Source of the DNA: Bacteroidales bacterium UBA1181
Lineage (GTDB): Bacteria > Bacteroidota > Bacteroidia > Bacteroidales > Paludibacteraceae
DNA length: 64,000 nucleotides
Reading direction: 5' to 3'
NCBI GenBank assembly: GCA_002310215.1
Contig: DBYR01000038.1
Coordinates: 1 to 64,000, forward strand
This document shows positions 1-8,146 of the stretch, one piece after another (the stretch's first letter is position 1; every line of letters starts with the position of its first letter). The notes under the pieces were generated by a model. That model was not told the DNA's origin. It saw only the letters and a program-made list of their open reading frames with translations, and made no database searches. A program made the translations under genes and the position numbers.

Positions 1-3000
1 ACGCCAACCACCTCCACCGTCACTGTATCGACCTTACTCTCCGGGTATGGAATCTCGGTGCTCTTTTGCGTCACGTAGAAATTAGACACACCCGGCACAT
101 TTGTCGGCACACTCGGTGCTTCCGGCAACAAGTTTCCAAGCTCGTCGTACCAATTAAGTTCATAAATATTATCCGTCTTCTGAGCCAAGCTATTCAGGTC
201 CACCACTTCGTTCAGGCAAACCGTTGTGTCTCTCGTATATGGACGTTTAGCAGAGCTAACCTGGACATTCACATTTACGGCAGGGCCTTCACAGCCATAT
301 TCGTTCACTTGGCGCACGAAGAAGAAATAAGTTGAATCGTAGTCCAAGGAGACGAAAGGCTCATCAGAGCTCCAACCCGTAACAGGAGCTGACGAAGCCG
401 TCGCCAACGTCGGAACCCACTCCAAGGTATGGTCAGGTTCCGCAGTAGCGGCAGCCTTCACAGAAGCACTACTACCCGCCTCCATCACAAAGCTCAAGGA
501 AGGCGTTGTAACGGCAGGTTCGCCCGGAATAGGTTTCAGGATAAATTGATAAGCATTATCGAAATTATCACAATAGCCTGTAGCCGTACCCAAAAGTTCC
601 ACGTATTTCATCGTGGTAGGCTCCTCGTTCGGCGACAACATCGTCTCATCATAAGTGAATTCATCGCCCGGATAATCGTCACCATTATATGTCCATACGA
701 ACGCCGCGTCTGTAGGAGTTTTATCAATGATCCTAAAGGTAGTGAGGCCACAATCCTCCACCTTATCATAGTCGAAATCCACAGTTGGTTTCACATCGAC
801 CTCGTACTTACGTTTGCCATTGCAACCATCAGCGGTCTGGGCGTTGAAATAGTAAGTCTCCTTCTCCGCGCTCTTATGGGCTATTTCATAAGAGAGATTA
901 TCCTGGTCATCGGAGAGGGCTACCACAGCGTTTCCCGACTCGTCGGACCATCCCCAAGCGACCACCTCCGTGAAGTCGAGGGTGTTAGGAGCGTTCAGTG
1001 TCACCGCCGCGTCCACGCAAGCGGATGTCGTCACCGGCGCGCCAAGGTCCAAGTCGCCCGCACGGGTGATGGTGAAAGGCTCCGTGATGGAGTAGTTACG
1101 GCAAGCGTCATCGATATCAGCCTTGTTCGGATCAGTCACAAAGTCACCCAACACATCCGGGGTAGCCACCACCACGCGGAACTGCATCTTATCGTCACTT
1201 CTATAATCCAATGTATTGATCGTAAACTCGTTGCGATCCTCCAAGCCGGATATATTGCGCCATGTATTGCCCATATCACCGCTATACTGGAACAAGAACT
1301 TATGGTTACCGCCAAAGAAATTCTCCAACATCTCACTCACAGGAGCATCAATCACAAACTCCATATCCGAACAGATGGTGGAATCCTTCGCCAAGGTGGC
1401 GATATCAGAGTATGCCTCCAAGGAAGGAGGAGAGCAGACCATGAACTTGATATCATCAATAATAAGGTCATTACCTTGTTTCCAATACGAATGGTCGGTC
1501 TCTGAACCACTCGTACTCAAAACCTGCATTTTGATAGACCTCTTACCAGAACCCTGCAAATGAAATCTCCGTTGTCCATCAGATGTCAAAGGAGTCCAGC
1601 CTCCACCCCGTTTTGCCTCTATATCAGCTATTTCATCCAACAATTCACCAGTAACAGCATCCAAAATCCGAACTGTAACTTTAGGAGAATGTTCAGTTCC
1701 TCCTGTAGCATTAGCGAACCATGTTTCATAAAATATGTCCTTCCCCTCACATATATCGGGGAATACCGCTTCAAATACAACCCCCACATATCCTTCATCC
1801 ACATTAATGGCAAGCGCACCACCTCTCGACTCTCCTGTAACTTCCGAAGTATGGTCTGCATCCACACCATCCATCCATCCCACATATCCTTGACCTGTAC
1901 CATGACCTGGCAGACAAGGAAATCCATTAGGTGTCGGAGTCACGATGGCATAGTAACCATCATCGACATTTCCAACACTTGGGTTATTACAAGAACACTT
2001 AGGAGAGCACTCAGTCACACCATCATCAAATCCATGACTTGGAATGTCGTATGACACATCTTGTCTATAATCAGGCCAAGAACTAGGTGTCTGGCTGACA
2101 TTGCCATCCTTGTCCACATAGGTATGAGCGGCAGTGAAACGACCGAAAGTCTCCCACAAAAGCGTCTGTCGCGAAGTCGGTTGATTATTTTCATTAACAC
2201 AACAGACAATGCTCTCCACCTTCATCACATTAGAGGAGTCACCGCCGACCAAACAGCGGAAAACCTCATCTCCATTCTTCAACTCGTAAATCACGCTTTT
2301 CGTAGAACCGATTTCCTTCCAAGAATTTCCGTCCTTCCTCTGCCAAGAGTAAGTCTTCGCATTATACTCCTTATCAAGGGTGAGCACCGTCTGTTCTCCC
2401 TCACACACCTTCAATCCTTGGCTCGAACGGATAAACGGATCGAGCGTACCTTCCACCTTGATACTGGTAATACCAAGTGCATAACCCGCTTTTTTTCCGT
2501 AATAAGGGAACTTGAGAACCAACGACATGTCTCTACTTGTCGCCTTTCCAGAAACCGTCACCGTAATTTTCTTCTGAGTCGATCTTAAATTAACGGTACC
2601 ATCCGTCTGGACAGCATCATTAGTTCCTCCTCCGCTCACCTTGTAAGAAAACACATTCGTTGAATTTTGGGCTGGAGCCGGATTAAGAGACATCACAAAA
2701 CCCAATGGGTCATCAGAACTAGTATTCGTAGGGTTCAAAAAATAACATTCGAGCGTAACGGTGAAATTCTCGCCCTCCTTCAAACCACCAAAATCGTAGG
2801 TAAAGAAAGAGGTCATTGGGGCCATCGTTCCAGCATACTGAATGACACAAATGGACTCATCCGTCTCCATGTAGTCTGGATTCAATATGCTCGGATTGTT
2901 TGTCACACAATAGACAAAATCCAATTTATTAGTGGCCCCTGTTCTATAGTTCTTTCCATCACCCGAATAGGTGGCAGATGAGGAAAGCGCATTACCAGAA

Positions 3001-3197
3001 ATACCCCCTTGCTTCACCGAGATTAAATCCCAAGGGATAGAATCTCCCGGATTCACTTTAGGCTCAAAATCCGTACTCGCTATCACCGCAGCGGAGACAT
3101 CCACCCACAACGATGCGCAAGTCCCTAACACCAACATAGCGAAGAACCTGCAATATTGACATAACTTTATAGTTTTCATAACGTTACAGTTTTTCAT
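1..3197 (-). CDS. Giant secreted multidomain protein, C-terminal part outside window
   Basis: Reading leftward from the ATG at 3197 (a second ATG at 3179 is equally plausible) the frame stays open for about 1065 codons to the window edge, with no stop. The N-terminus has a signal peptide: a short basic start, a hydrophobic core (FFAMLVLGTCASLW) and an Ala-rich cleavage region near residue 40. The mature part reads as a surface adhesin-like protein. An N-terminal beta-rich domain is followed by a motif DLIIDDIKFM near residue 580, typical of MAM/carbohydrate-binding-like domains, and then by Ig/PKD-like modules with regularly spaced Cys and repeated DYDSTYFFFV-type strands. Codon use and style resemble the 2269-residue type IX cargo at 33.6 kb, so a C-terminal sorting domain beyond the edge is expected but not seen. 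A TACATTTG box (minus strand, 3247-3254) may be its -7 element. Ligand and function are unknown. Confidence 0.85.
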   Translation of the reverse strand, partial: MKNCNVMKTIKLCQYCRFFAMLVLGTCASLWVDVSAAVIASTDFEPKVNPGDSIPWDLISVKQGGISGNALSSSATYSGDGKNYRTGATNKLDFVYCVTNNPSILNPDYMETDESICVIQYAGTMAPMTSFFTYDFGGLKEGENFTVTLECYFLNPTNTSSDDPLGFVMSLNPAPAQNSTNVFSYKVSGGGTNDAVQTDGTVNLRSTQKKITVTVSGKATSRDMSLVLKFPYYGKKAGYALGITSIKVEGTLDPFIRSSQGLKVCEGEQTVLTLDKEYNAKTYSWQRKDGNSWKEIGSTKSVIYELKNGDEVFRCLVGGDSSNVMKVESIVCCVNENNQPTSRQTLLWETFGRFTAAHTYVDKDGNVSQTPSSWPDYRQDVSYDIPSHGFDDGVTECSPKCSCNNPSVGNVDDGYYAIVTPTPNGFPCLPGHGTGQGYVGWMDGVDADHTSEVTGESRGGALAINVDEGYVGVVFEAVFPDICEGKDIFYETWFANATGGTEHSPKVTVRILDAVTGELLDEIADIEAKRGGGWTPLTSDGQRRFHLQGSGKRSIKMQVLSTSGSETDHSYWKQGNDLIIDDIKFMVCSPPSLEAYSDIATLAKDSTICSDMEFVIDAPVSEMLENFFGGNHKFLFQYSGDMGNTWRNISGLEDRNEFTINTLDYRSDDKMQFRVVVATPDVLGDFVTDPNKADIDDACRNYSITEPFTITRAGDLDLGAPVTTSACVDAAVTLNAPNTLDFTEVVAWGWSDESGNAVVALSDDQDNLSYEIAHKSAEKETYYFNAQTADGCNGKRKYEVDVKPTVDFDYDKVEDCGLTTFRIIDKTPTDAAFVWTYNGDDYPGDEFTYDETMLSPNEEPTTMKYVELLGTATGYCDNFDNAYQFILKPIPGEPAVTTPSLSFVMEAGSSASVKAAATAEPDHTLEWVPTLATASSAPVTGWSSDEPFVSLDYDSTYFFFVRQVNEYGCEGPAVNVNVQVSSAKRPYTRDTTVCLNEVVDLNSLAQKTDNIYELNWYDELGNLLPEAPSVPTNVPGVSNFYVTQKSTEIPYPESKVDTVTVEVVG

Positions 3198-3350
3198 ACT
3201 TAAAAATTATTCCCTATTATCTGCATATATACTAGTCATACCCATACAAATGTAATACAAATATTCAAAATAAAGAAACATTTACACTATGAAATCTATT
3301 TTTGTCTTTCGAACACCTAACATCACATGCAACCATTTCATATGGCGGAA

Positions 3351-3725
3351 TCATTTGCGGAAGACGAAATAGACCGCCAACACCAGACAAACGAACGCCG
3401 CCGCATGGTTCCAATGGAACGATTCCCCCTTGAAGACAAGCGTCACTATGCATGTGAAGACACAGATGGAAATCACCTCCTGCAACACCTTCAGCTGCAT
3501 CAAGGAGAAAGGGCCGCCCATGATCTGCGAACCGATACGGTTGGCGGGAATCATGAAGAAATACTCCAACAAGGCAATGCCCCAGCTGAAGAGGATGATA
3601 AGGATCAGCGGCCAATCCGTCGAGATCTTCATCTCCTGCAACTTCAGATTACCATACCATGCGAAGGTCATAAAAACGTTCGACACCACCAGCATAAGGA
3701 TGGTCAATAACCCTTTAGTACCCAT
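3351..3725 (-). CDS. DMT-like small membrane protein, DUF486 family
   Basis: A 124-residue protein with four hydrophobic segments, consistent with DUF486 proteins (usually about 110-120 residues), which resemble half-size drug/metabolite transporters. The start at MGTKGLL was chosen because it gives the family length and places the first membrane helix (LLTILMLVVSNVFMTFAW) at the N-terminus. The frame is open upstream to 3851, but that extension would be atypical. Visible features are the YGNL segment after helix 1 and the C-terminal helix ending in FVFRK. Substrate is unknown. It lies about 150 bases upstream of the giant secreted gene on the same strand, with a probable separate promoter between them. 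Confidence 0.8.
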   Translation of the reverse strand: MGTKGLLTILMLVVSNVFMTFAWYGNLKLQEMKISTDWPLILIILFSWGIALLEYFFMIPANRIGSQIMGGPFSLMQLKVLQEVISICVFTCIVTLVFKGESFHWNHAAAFVCLVLAVYFVFRK

Positions 3726-3874
3726 TTCCATCAAAATTACAAATGAACCAACATCTGTTTTTTCGACCGCGAATTTAATGAAATTGTCATACGAATGGAA
3801 GGTGAAAAGAATAAATGTTAAATTTCCAAAAAAGATTACGGTCCAAACCATGCATCCCCTATCTTCGCGACGTT

Positions 3875-5386
3875 ATGGAAAGAGGGAACCGCACATATAT
3901 CGCCATCGATCTGAAGTCCTTCTTCGCCTCCGTGGAGTGCGTAGAGCGAGGACTCGACCCCCTCACGACCCACCTCGTGGTGGCGGACAGCAGCCGCACG
4001 GAGAAGACGATATGCCTCGCCATCACCCCCGCATTGAAGGCCTACGGGATAGGCGGACGCGCCCGGCTCTTCGAGGTGGTGCAGTTGGTGAAAGGGGTCA
4101 ACTACCGACGCGCGATGGAGTCGCCTCAACGACGGCTCACGGGAAAATCGCACTTCGAGACAGAGCTCAAAGAACATCCAGACTGGGCATTGGACTATAT
4201 CGTCGCGCCTCCTCGCATGTCCTACTACATCGATTACAGCACCCGCATCTACAAAACATACCTCAAATACGTCTCGGAGGAGGATATCCACGTCTACTCC
4301 ATCGACGAGGTCTTCATCGACGCGACCAACTACCTCAAGAGCAACCATCTGACGCCAAGAGGGTTCGCCATGAAGATGATCCGCGACGTGTTCGAACACA
4401 CCGGCATCACCGCCACGGCTGGCATCGGCACCAACCTCTACCTCTGCAAGATAGCCATGGACATCGTGGCGAAACATATCCCTGCGGACAAGGACGGGGT
4501 GCGCATCGCAGAGTTAGACGAACTCTCCTACCGCCAACAACTTTGGGACCACCGTCCCCTCACCAGCTTCTGGCGGGTGGGCAAAGGCATCGCCCGCAAG
4601 CTGGAGATGTACGGTATGGACACGATGGGCAAGGTGGCACGATGCTCCCTGAACAACGAGGATTTCCTCTACCAACTCTTCGGCGTCAACGCGGAACTGC
4701 TCATCGACCACGCCTGGGGCTGGGAACCCTGCACCATCGCCGACATCAAAGGATACCAGCCAGAGAACCACTCGATCGGCAACGGGCAAGTGCTCTCCTC
4801 CCCCTACGACTACAAGAAGACCAAGGTGGTGGTCCAGGAGATGGCGGACAACCTCGCCCTCGAACTGGTGGACAAGCGCTTGGTCACCAACCTAATCAGC
4901 CTCTACATAGACTATGACGCGGAGTCGCTCACCCGCCCCGAAATCAAGGAGGCCTACCATGGAGCGATCACCACCAGCTACTACGGCAAGCCCGTGCCCA
5001 AGCCCGCGCATGGCAACTGCAACCTCTCCGCATACACCTCCTCCACCCATGCGATCATCGAAGCCGCAACCAGCCTATTCGATAAGATCATCGACCCCAA
5101 CCTATTGGTCAGGAGGTTAAACATCACTGCGGGAAGGGTGTTGCACGAAGGCGCACAAGAGAAGGGAAAACAACCAGTCCAACTGGAACTCTTCGTCGAC
5201 TACGAGGCGCAGAAAAAAGAGAACGCCCGAAAGGAAGCGGCGCAGAAGAAAGAGCGGAAGGTGCAAGAGGCTCTACTGGACATCAAGAAGAAATTCGGCA
5301 AGAACGCTATCCTGAAAGGGTTGAACTTCGAGGAGGGCGCAACCGCCAAGGAACGTAACCAACAGATAGGAGGACACAAAGCATGA
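3875..5386 (+). CDS. Y-family DNA polymerase, UvrX/UmuC-like
   Basis: A translesion-type DNA polymerase of 503 residues. The N-terminal palm carries IDLKSFFASVE (first catalytic Asp at residue 12) and YSIDEVF (catalytic D144/E145), so the active site looks intact. A helix-hairpin-helix and little-finger region follow, with a charged, Lys-rich coil near residues 440-480. The DLKSFFAS spelling, where DinB has DMDAFFAS, and the ending IGGHKA match the UvrX-type polymerases of Firmicutes rather than DinB. The ATG at 3875 was chosen because the upstream in-frame extension to 3815 is not family-like. The stop overlaps the next gene's start by four bases (ATGA), so the two are probably translationally coupled. 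The gene is GC-rich. Role inferred: bypass synthesis on damaged DNA. Confidence 0.9.
   Translation: MERGNRTYIAIDLKSFFASVECVERGLDPLTTHLVVADSSRTEKTICLAITPALKAYGIGGRARLFEVVQLVKGVNYRRAMESPQRRLTGKSHFETELKEHPDWALDYIVAPPRMSYYIDYSTRIYKTYLKYVSEEDIHVYSIDEVFIDATNYLKSNHLTPRGFAMKMIRDVFEHTGITATAGIGTNLYLCKIAMDIVAKHIPADKDGVRIAELDELSYRQQLWDHRPLTSFWRVGKGIARKLEMYGMDTMGKVARCSLNNEDFLYQLFGVNAELLIDHAWGWEPCTIADIKGYQPENHSIGNGQVLSSPYDYKKTKVVVQEMADNLALELVDKRLVTNLISLYIDYDAESLTRPEIKEAYHGAITTSYYGKPVPKPAHGNCNLSAYTSSTHAIIEAATSLFDKIIDPNLLVRRLNITAGRVLHEGAQEKGKQPVQLELFVDYEAQKKENARKEAAQKKERKVQEALLDIKKKFGKNAILKGLNFEEGATAKERNQQIGGHKA
5367..5385 (+). promoter_or_regulatory. Strong Shine-Dalgarno before yolD-like start
   Basis: The bases AGGAGG lie inside the end of the polymerase gene at good spacing to the ATG at 5383. 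Most other genes here lack so strong a site. It fixes the yolD-like start and hints at a Gram-positive origin of the pair. Confidence 0.6.
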
Positions 5387-5796
5387 CGCATGAATACGAC
5401 GACATCATCCACCTGCCCCACCCCGTCTCCGCGAAACATCCACAGATGTCGATGCGAGACCGGGCGGCACAGTTTTCCCCCTTCGCGGCCCTGAACGGTC
5501 ACAACGACGCCATCCGAGAGACCGCCAGGGAGACGGAAGCATTCATCGCCCCGGACGAATCGACACAGAAGGAACTCGACCAGAAGATGGCCTACCTGCT
5601 CGCCCACATCAGCGAACAGCCGATCGTCACCATCACCTACTTCGTGCCCGATAAGCGGAAAGAAGGCGGCAGCTACGAGACACTCACAGGACGCATCGCA
5701 AAATACGATGAATACAGACAAGAGGTAGTGATGGAAGAAGGGAAAAGAGTCGCGACGAAGAGGATTGTAAAAATTGAAGGAACTATCGTCCCCTAA
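5383..5796 (+). CDS. YolD-like protein, partner of Y-family polymerase
   Basis: A 137-residue protein with the YolD signature MSMRDRAAQFSPFAAL near residues 24-39, followed by a helical region and a C-terminal beta part that includes TGRIAKYDEYRQEV. YolD-like proteins are typically encoded directly after UvrX-type Y-family polymerases in Gram-positive bacteria and have been likened to UmuD in context; their mechanism is not established. The start overlaps the polymerase stop (ATGA) and sits 9 bases after a strong AGGAGG Shine-Dalgarno at about 5368-5373, which is unusual for Bacteroidota. It is followed by a long gene-poor stretch. Confidence 0.85.
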   Translation: MTHEYDDIIHLPHPVSAKHPQMSMRDRAAQFSPFAALNGHNDAIRETARETEAFIAPDESTQKELDQKMAYLLAHISEQPIVTITYFVPDKRKEGGSYETLTGRIAKYDEYRQEVVMEEGKRVATKRIVKIEGTIVP

Positions 5797-6203
5797 TATT
5801 TTCGCAAATTAAAAAAAATCCAAAAACGCGATTTAAAAAGTACAATAAATGGAGGGCAAGCGTCCTCTTTTTTTTAGGGAACAACACAAAAAAAAAATCA
5901 CAAATCATCCTCAAAAACTTGAAAATACCGCAAAGAGAGGGATGGTGGACAGTAGCACTCCATCCTTCCCACAATCGACGGATCAGGACGCAGAGATCGA
6001 CGCACAAGTTCACCGGTTTCATAAGACACCATAAAACATTATAATTCAATTTATTAAGATGCTATTTTGTGACTTTCTTCGGCAAATACGCACCATCCAT
6101 TTGAGGGAAGGAGGAAAGGGTGGGAAGACAATTTTTTCACAGCGAGCATTTGATTTTTAAATTTTTTTAGTAAATTGCAGAACCGAAATAAATGATTTTG
6201 CAT
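5797..6203. other. AT-rich intergenic stretch, no gene seen
   Basis: This 400-base gap follows the yolD-like gene and contains A/T-rich runs, but no ORF with recognisable coding character and no good terminator hairpin. The short frames found there look random. Confidence 0.6.
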
Positions 6204-6347
6204 TAACTTTGCAAAGTCAATGACAGAACGATTATTGATAAAGTGTAATAATGGTTTATTCTGAACCTAAATTTTGGAAAGTACCTGCGTGTATTGTGTA
6301 AGCTTTGCAAAATTGGGCGGATCCTTTGGGGTTCGCCCATTCTTTTT
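6204..6347 (+). ncRNA. Probable structured small RNA, possibly 6S-like (Bacteroidales-1 type)
   Basis: There is no ORF here, but the stretch has a complete transcription unit. A -7 box TAACTTTG lies at 6204-6211. Stem A pairs 6227-6236 with 6247-6256 (AAC/GTT and ATTATT/AATAAT around one G-G mismatch). Stem B pairs 6271-6284 with 6298-6313 (ATTTTG/CAAAAT, AAAG/CTTT, TAC/GTA). A GC-rich terminator stem at 6315-6339 ends in TCTTTTT. The RNA would be about 130 nt starting near 6217. The order promoter, long imperfect hairpins, terminator, with no coding potential, fits the Bacteroidales-1 motif, which has been proposed as the 6S RNA of this order. That assignment is from memory and not tested. 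No clear -33 TTG at the usual distance was seen. Confidence 0.6.
6315..6347 (+). terminator. Intrinsic terminator of the small RNA
   Basis: GGGCGGATCC pairs with GGGTTCGCCC around a short loop, flanked by T/A pairs, and is followed by TTCTTTTT at 6340-6347. Confidence 0.75.
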
Positions 6348-6425
6348 CCCGAAAACGTAGATTTGCGAGACACAAACACCTGATTTACAAGCAAACCAAA
6401 TGCGCCGTGGCATAAATACGCCGAG

Positions 6426-6530
6426 GTCCGTGGCGCAATCTTAACCTATGGATGTGAGCGACCCTAACTTTTATGGCTAATGTCGGAGGGGATGGTGTCC
6501 GTGGCGCTTTTGGCTACCCTTTGGCTACCC
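6426..6530. repeat. Short direct repeats beside tRNA-Leu
   Basis: The 11-mer GTCCGTGGCGC occurs at 6426-6436 and again at 6497-6507; a partial copy (GCCGTGGC) lies near 6402-6409. Immediately after, TTTGGCTACCC occurs twice in perfect tandem at 6509-6519 and 6520-6530. No ORF explains them. Their position 60-170 bases from the 3' end of a tRNA-Leu gene, a common integration target, suggests an old integration scar or att-like site, but no integrase gene is present. Confidence 0.55.
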
Positions 6531-6544
6531 GATGAATTGTCCAT

Positions 6545-6582
6545 AAAAAGAGAAAGGCCGTCAATCTTTCGATTAACAGCCT
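6545..6582 (-). terminator. Terminator of tRNA-Leu
   Basis: On the minus strand a 12-bp stem (AGGCTGTTAATC with GATTGACGGCCT, two G-T pairs) closes a GAAA tetraloop and is followed by TTTCTCTTTTT. Confidence 0.8.
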
Positions 6583-6593
6583 ATCCTTTTTTG

Positions 6594-6677
6594 TACCCAG
6601 ACCCGGGGTCGAACCGGGATGGAAGTGAATCCACTGGTGTTTGAGACCAGCGCGTCTACCGATTCCGCCATCTGGGC
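6594..6677 (-). tRNA. tRNA-Leu (anticodon CAA)
   Basis: The 84-base minus-strand cloverleaf has acceptor arms GCCCAGA/TCTGGGT, a D-arm with GGTAGACGC, anticodon loop CTCAAAC (anticodon CAA, reads UUG), a long variable arm as expected for Leu, and a T-arm CCCGG-TTCGACC-CCGGG. The CCA end is not encoded. Confidence 0.95.
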
Positions 6678-6709
6678 GAACTGAAGAACCATCGTTCTCA
6701 ATTGCGGTG

Positions 6710-6738
6710 CAAAGATAGGTGTTTTTCCTGATATGCAA
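6710..6738 (-). promoter_or_regulatory. Promoter of tRNA-Leu
   Basis: On the minus strand TTG (6736-6738) is followed after 18 bases by TATCTTTG (6710-6717), matching the Bacteroidota consensus; the box runs on as GCACCGCAA. Confidence 0.7.
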
Positions 6739-6872
6739 GCGAATCGGCCCCACTTTTTTTCGCATATCGAAAAAATAAATTTTAAAACACTGTGAATCAG
6801 AGTAAAAAAGTTCGCATCGGGACAAGCCATTTTGTTCAGGCGACCCAACAAATTATATTTTGTGTATAAAAC

Positions 6873-6902
6873 TTGAGTTATTCGAGAAAAATAGTAATTT
6901 TG
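6873..6902 (+). promoter_or_regulatory. Promoter of manC
   Basis: TTG at 6873-6875, a 19-base spacer and TAATTTTG at 6895-6902 match the Bacteroidota -33/-7 consensus. The predicted start is about 20 bases before the manC ATG. Confidence 0.7.
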
Positions 6903-6929
6903 CGCGCAAACTGCTATTTTAAAACCTAT

Positions 6930-8012
6930 ATGATGAGTAACAACTATTGCGTAATAATGGCGGGCGGAGTAGGAAGCCGTTTCTGGCCATTTAGCACAAA
7001 TAACAAACCGAAACAATTCCTTGATTTCTTTGGAACGGGACGGTCGTTGCTCCAAATGACCTACGATCGTTTTTTGAAGATTGTTCCCAAAGAGCACATA
7101 TTGATAGCCTCCAGTAGCCAATATAGAGACCTTGTGTTAGAGCAACTGCCGGACCTGAAAGCGAGCCAAGTATTGCTGGAACCAGCCCGTCGGAACACCG
7201 CTCCTTGTATTGCCTATGCGATGCACCGCATCAAGTCGGAAAATCCGAACGCCAATATCGTCGTTTCCCCATCAGACCATCTGATTTTAAAGGAAGATGA
7301 ATTCGTTCAAACGATTCTGAGTGGTTTGGAATACACAGCCAACCACGACGACATCTTGACGTTAGGCATCAAGCCAAGTCGCCCGGAGACAGGCTACGGC
7401 TACATTCAGGTGGAAGACATGTCGTCGGATAGTAACATACTGAAAGTGAAGACATTCACAGAAAAACCAAATATCGAGTTGGCGAAGATTTTCTTGGAAA
7501 GCGGTGACTTCTTTTGGAATTCGGGTATGTTCCTTTGGAACGTGCGCACGATTATCGAGGCTTTCGACCTCTATCTGAACGAGATGAACAGGAAATTCGA
7601 AAGCGGCGCTTCTTTCTATGGGACGGACAAAGAACAAACCTTCATCGACAGTATTTACCAGTCTTGTACGAATATCTCCATCGACTACGCCATCCTCGAG
7701 AAGGCGAAGAACGTGCACGTACTGGCCGCCAACTTCGGCTGGTCCGACTTGGGCACATGGGGTTCCGTCTACGAACATTCGAACAAGGATGCGGAACGAA
7801 ACGTCACGTTGAAGTGCAAGACGCTCTTCTATGACAGCAAGAACAATGTCGTCGCCCTCCCAGAAGGCAAATTGGCCGTGATTCAAGGCTTGGACGGCTA
7901 TATCGTCGCCGAGGCCGACAAAGCCCTTCTCATCTGCAAGAAGGAAGAGGAGCAGCATATACGCCAGTTCGTGAACGACACGAAAGTGAAGATCGGAGAA
8001 GAGTTCATTTGA
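6930..8012 (+). CDS. manC: Mannose-1-phosphate guanylyltransferase
   Basis: Makes GDP-mannose from mannose-1-phosphate and GTP, a cytosolic step that supplies mannose and fucose for surface polysaccharides and glycoproteins. The 360-residue protein opens with the nucleotidyltransferase loop MAGGVGSRFWPFS (residues about 9-21), followed by the KPKQF region, the PSDHLI motif near residue 116 and the FTEKP segment near residue 178. It has only the transferase domain and lacks the C-terminal phosphomannose isomerase cupin of longer ManC/AlgA proteins. The start is ATG 6930 or 6933, since the in-frame extension to 6873 overlaps the promoter. It stands as a single gene with its own promoter and terminator. 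Confidence 0.93.
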   Translation: MMSNNYCVIMAGGVGSRFWPFSTNNKPKQFLDFFGTGRSLLQMTYDRFLKIVPKEHILIASSSQYRDLVLEQLPDLKASQVLLEPARRNTAPCIAYAMHRIKSENPNANIVVSPSDHLILKEDEFVQTILSGLEYTANHDDILTLGIKPSRPETGYGYIQVEDMSSDSNILKVKTFTEKPNIELAKIFLESGDFFWNSGMFLWNVRTIIEAFDLYLNEMNRKFESGASFYGTDKEQTFIDSIYQSCTNISIDYAILEKAKNVHVLAANFGWSDLGTWGSVYEHSNKDAERNVTLKCKTLFYDSKNNVVALPEGKLAVIQGLDGYIVAEADKALLICKKEEEQHIRQFVNDTKVKIGEEFI

Positions 8013-8032
8013 TATTGTATCAAAAAACAAAC

Positions 8033-8077
8033 AGGTCCCATTGCTTGATTGAAGTCGGCAATGGGACCTTCCTTTTT
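8033..8077 (+). terminator. Terminator after manC, probably bidirectional
   Basis: A 12-bp perfect stem, AGGTCCCATTGC with GCAATGGGACCT, is followed by TCCTTTTT on the plus strand. Read leftward it is followed by GTTTGTTTTTTG, so it may also stop transcription coming from terC. Confidence 0.85.
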
Positions 8078-8146
8078 ATGGTTAATCCACCACTATAACG
8101 GGAGGAGGCTCTTGGCGGCTCCACCCTATGCGGGGATACGTGACGC

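Noticed and set aside
429..1505. 358-codon plus-strand open frame
   Set aside because: It mirrors the giant minus-strand gene; the plus translation lacks any domain and is rich in Arg/His/Ile, as expected of an antisense frame.
3430..4917. 495-codon plus-strand frame overlapping the polymerase
   Set aside because: The translation is Arg/Pro/His-rich low complexity; the polymerase in the other frame has intact catalytic motifs.
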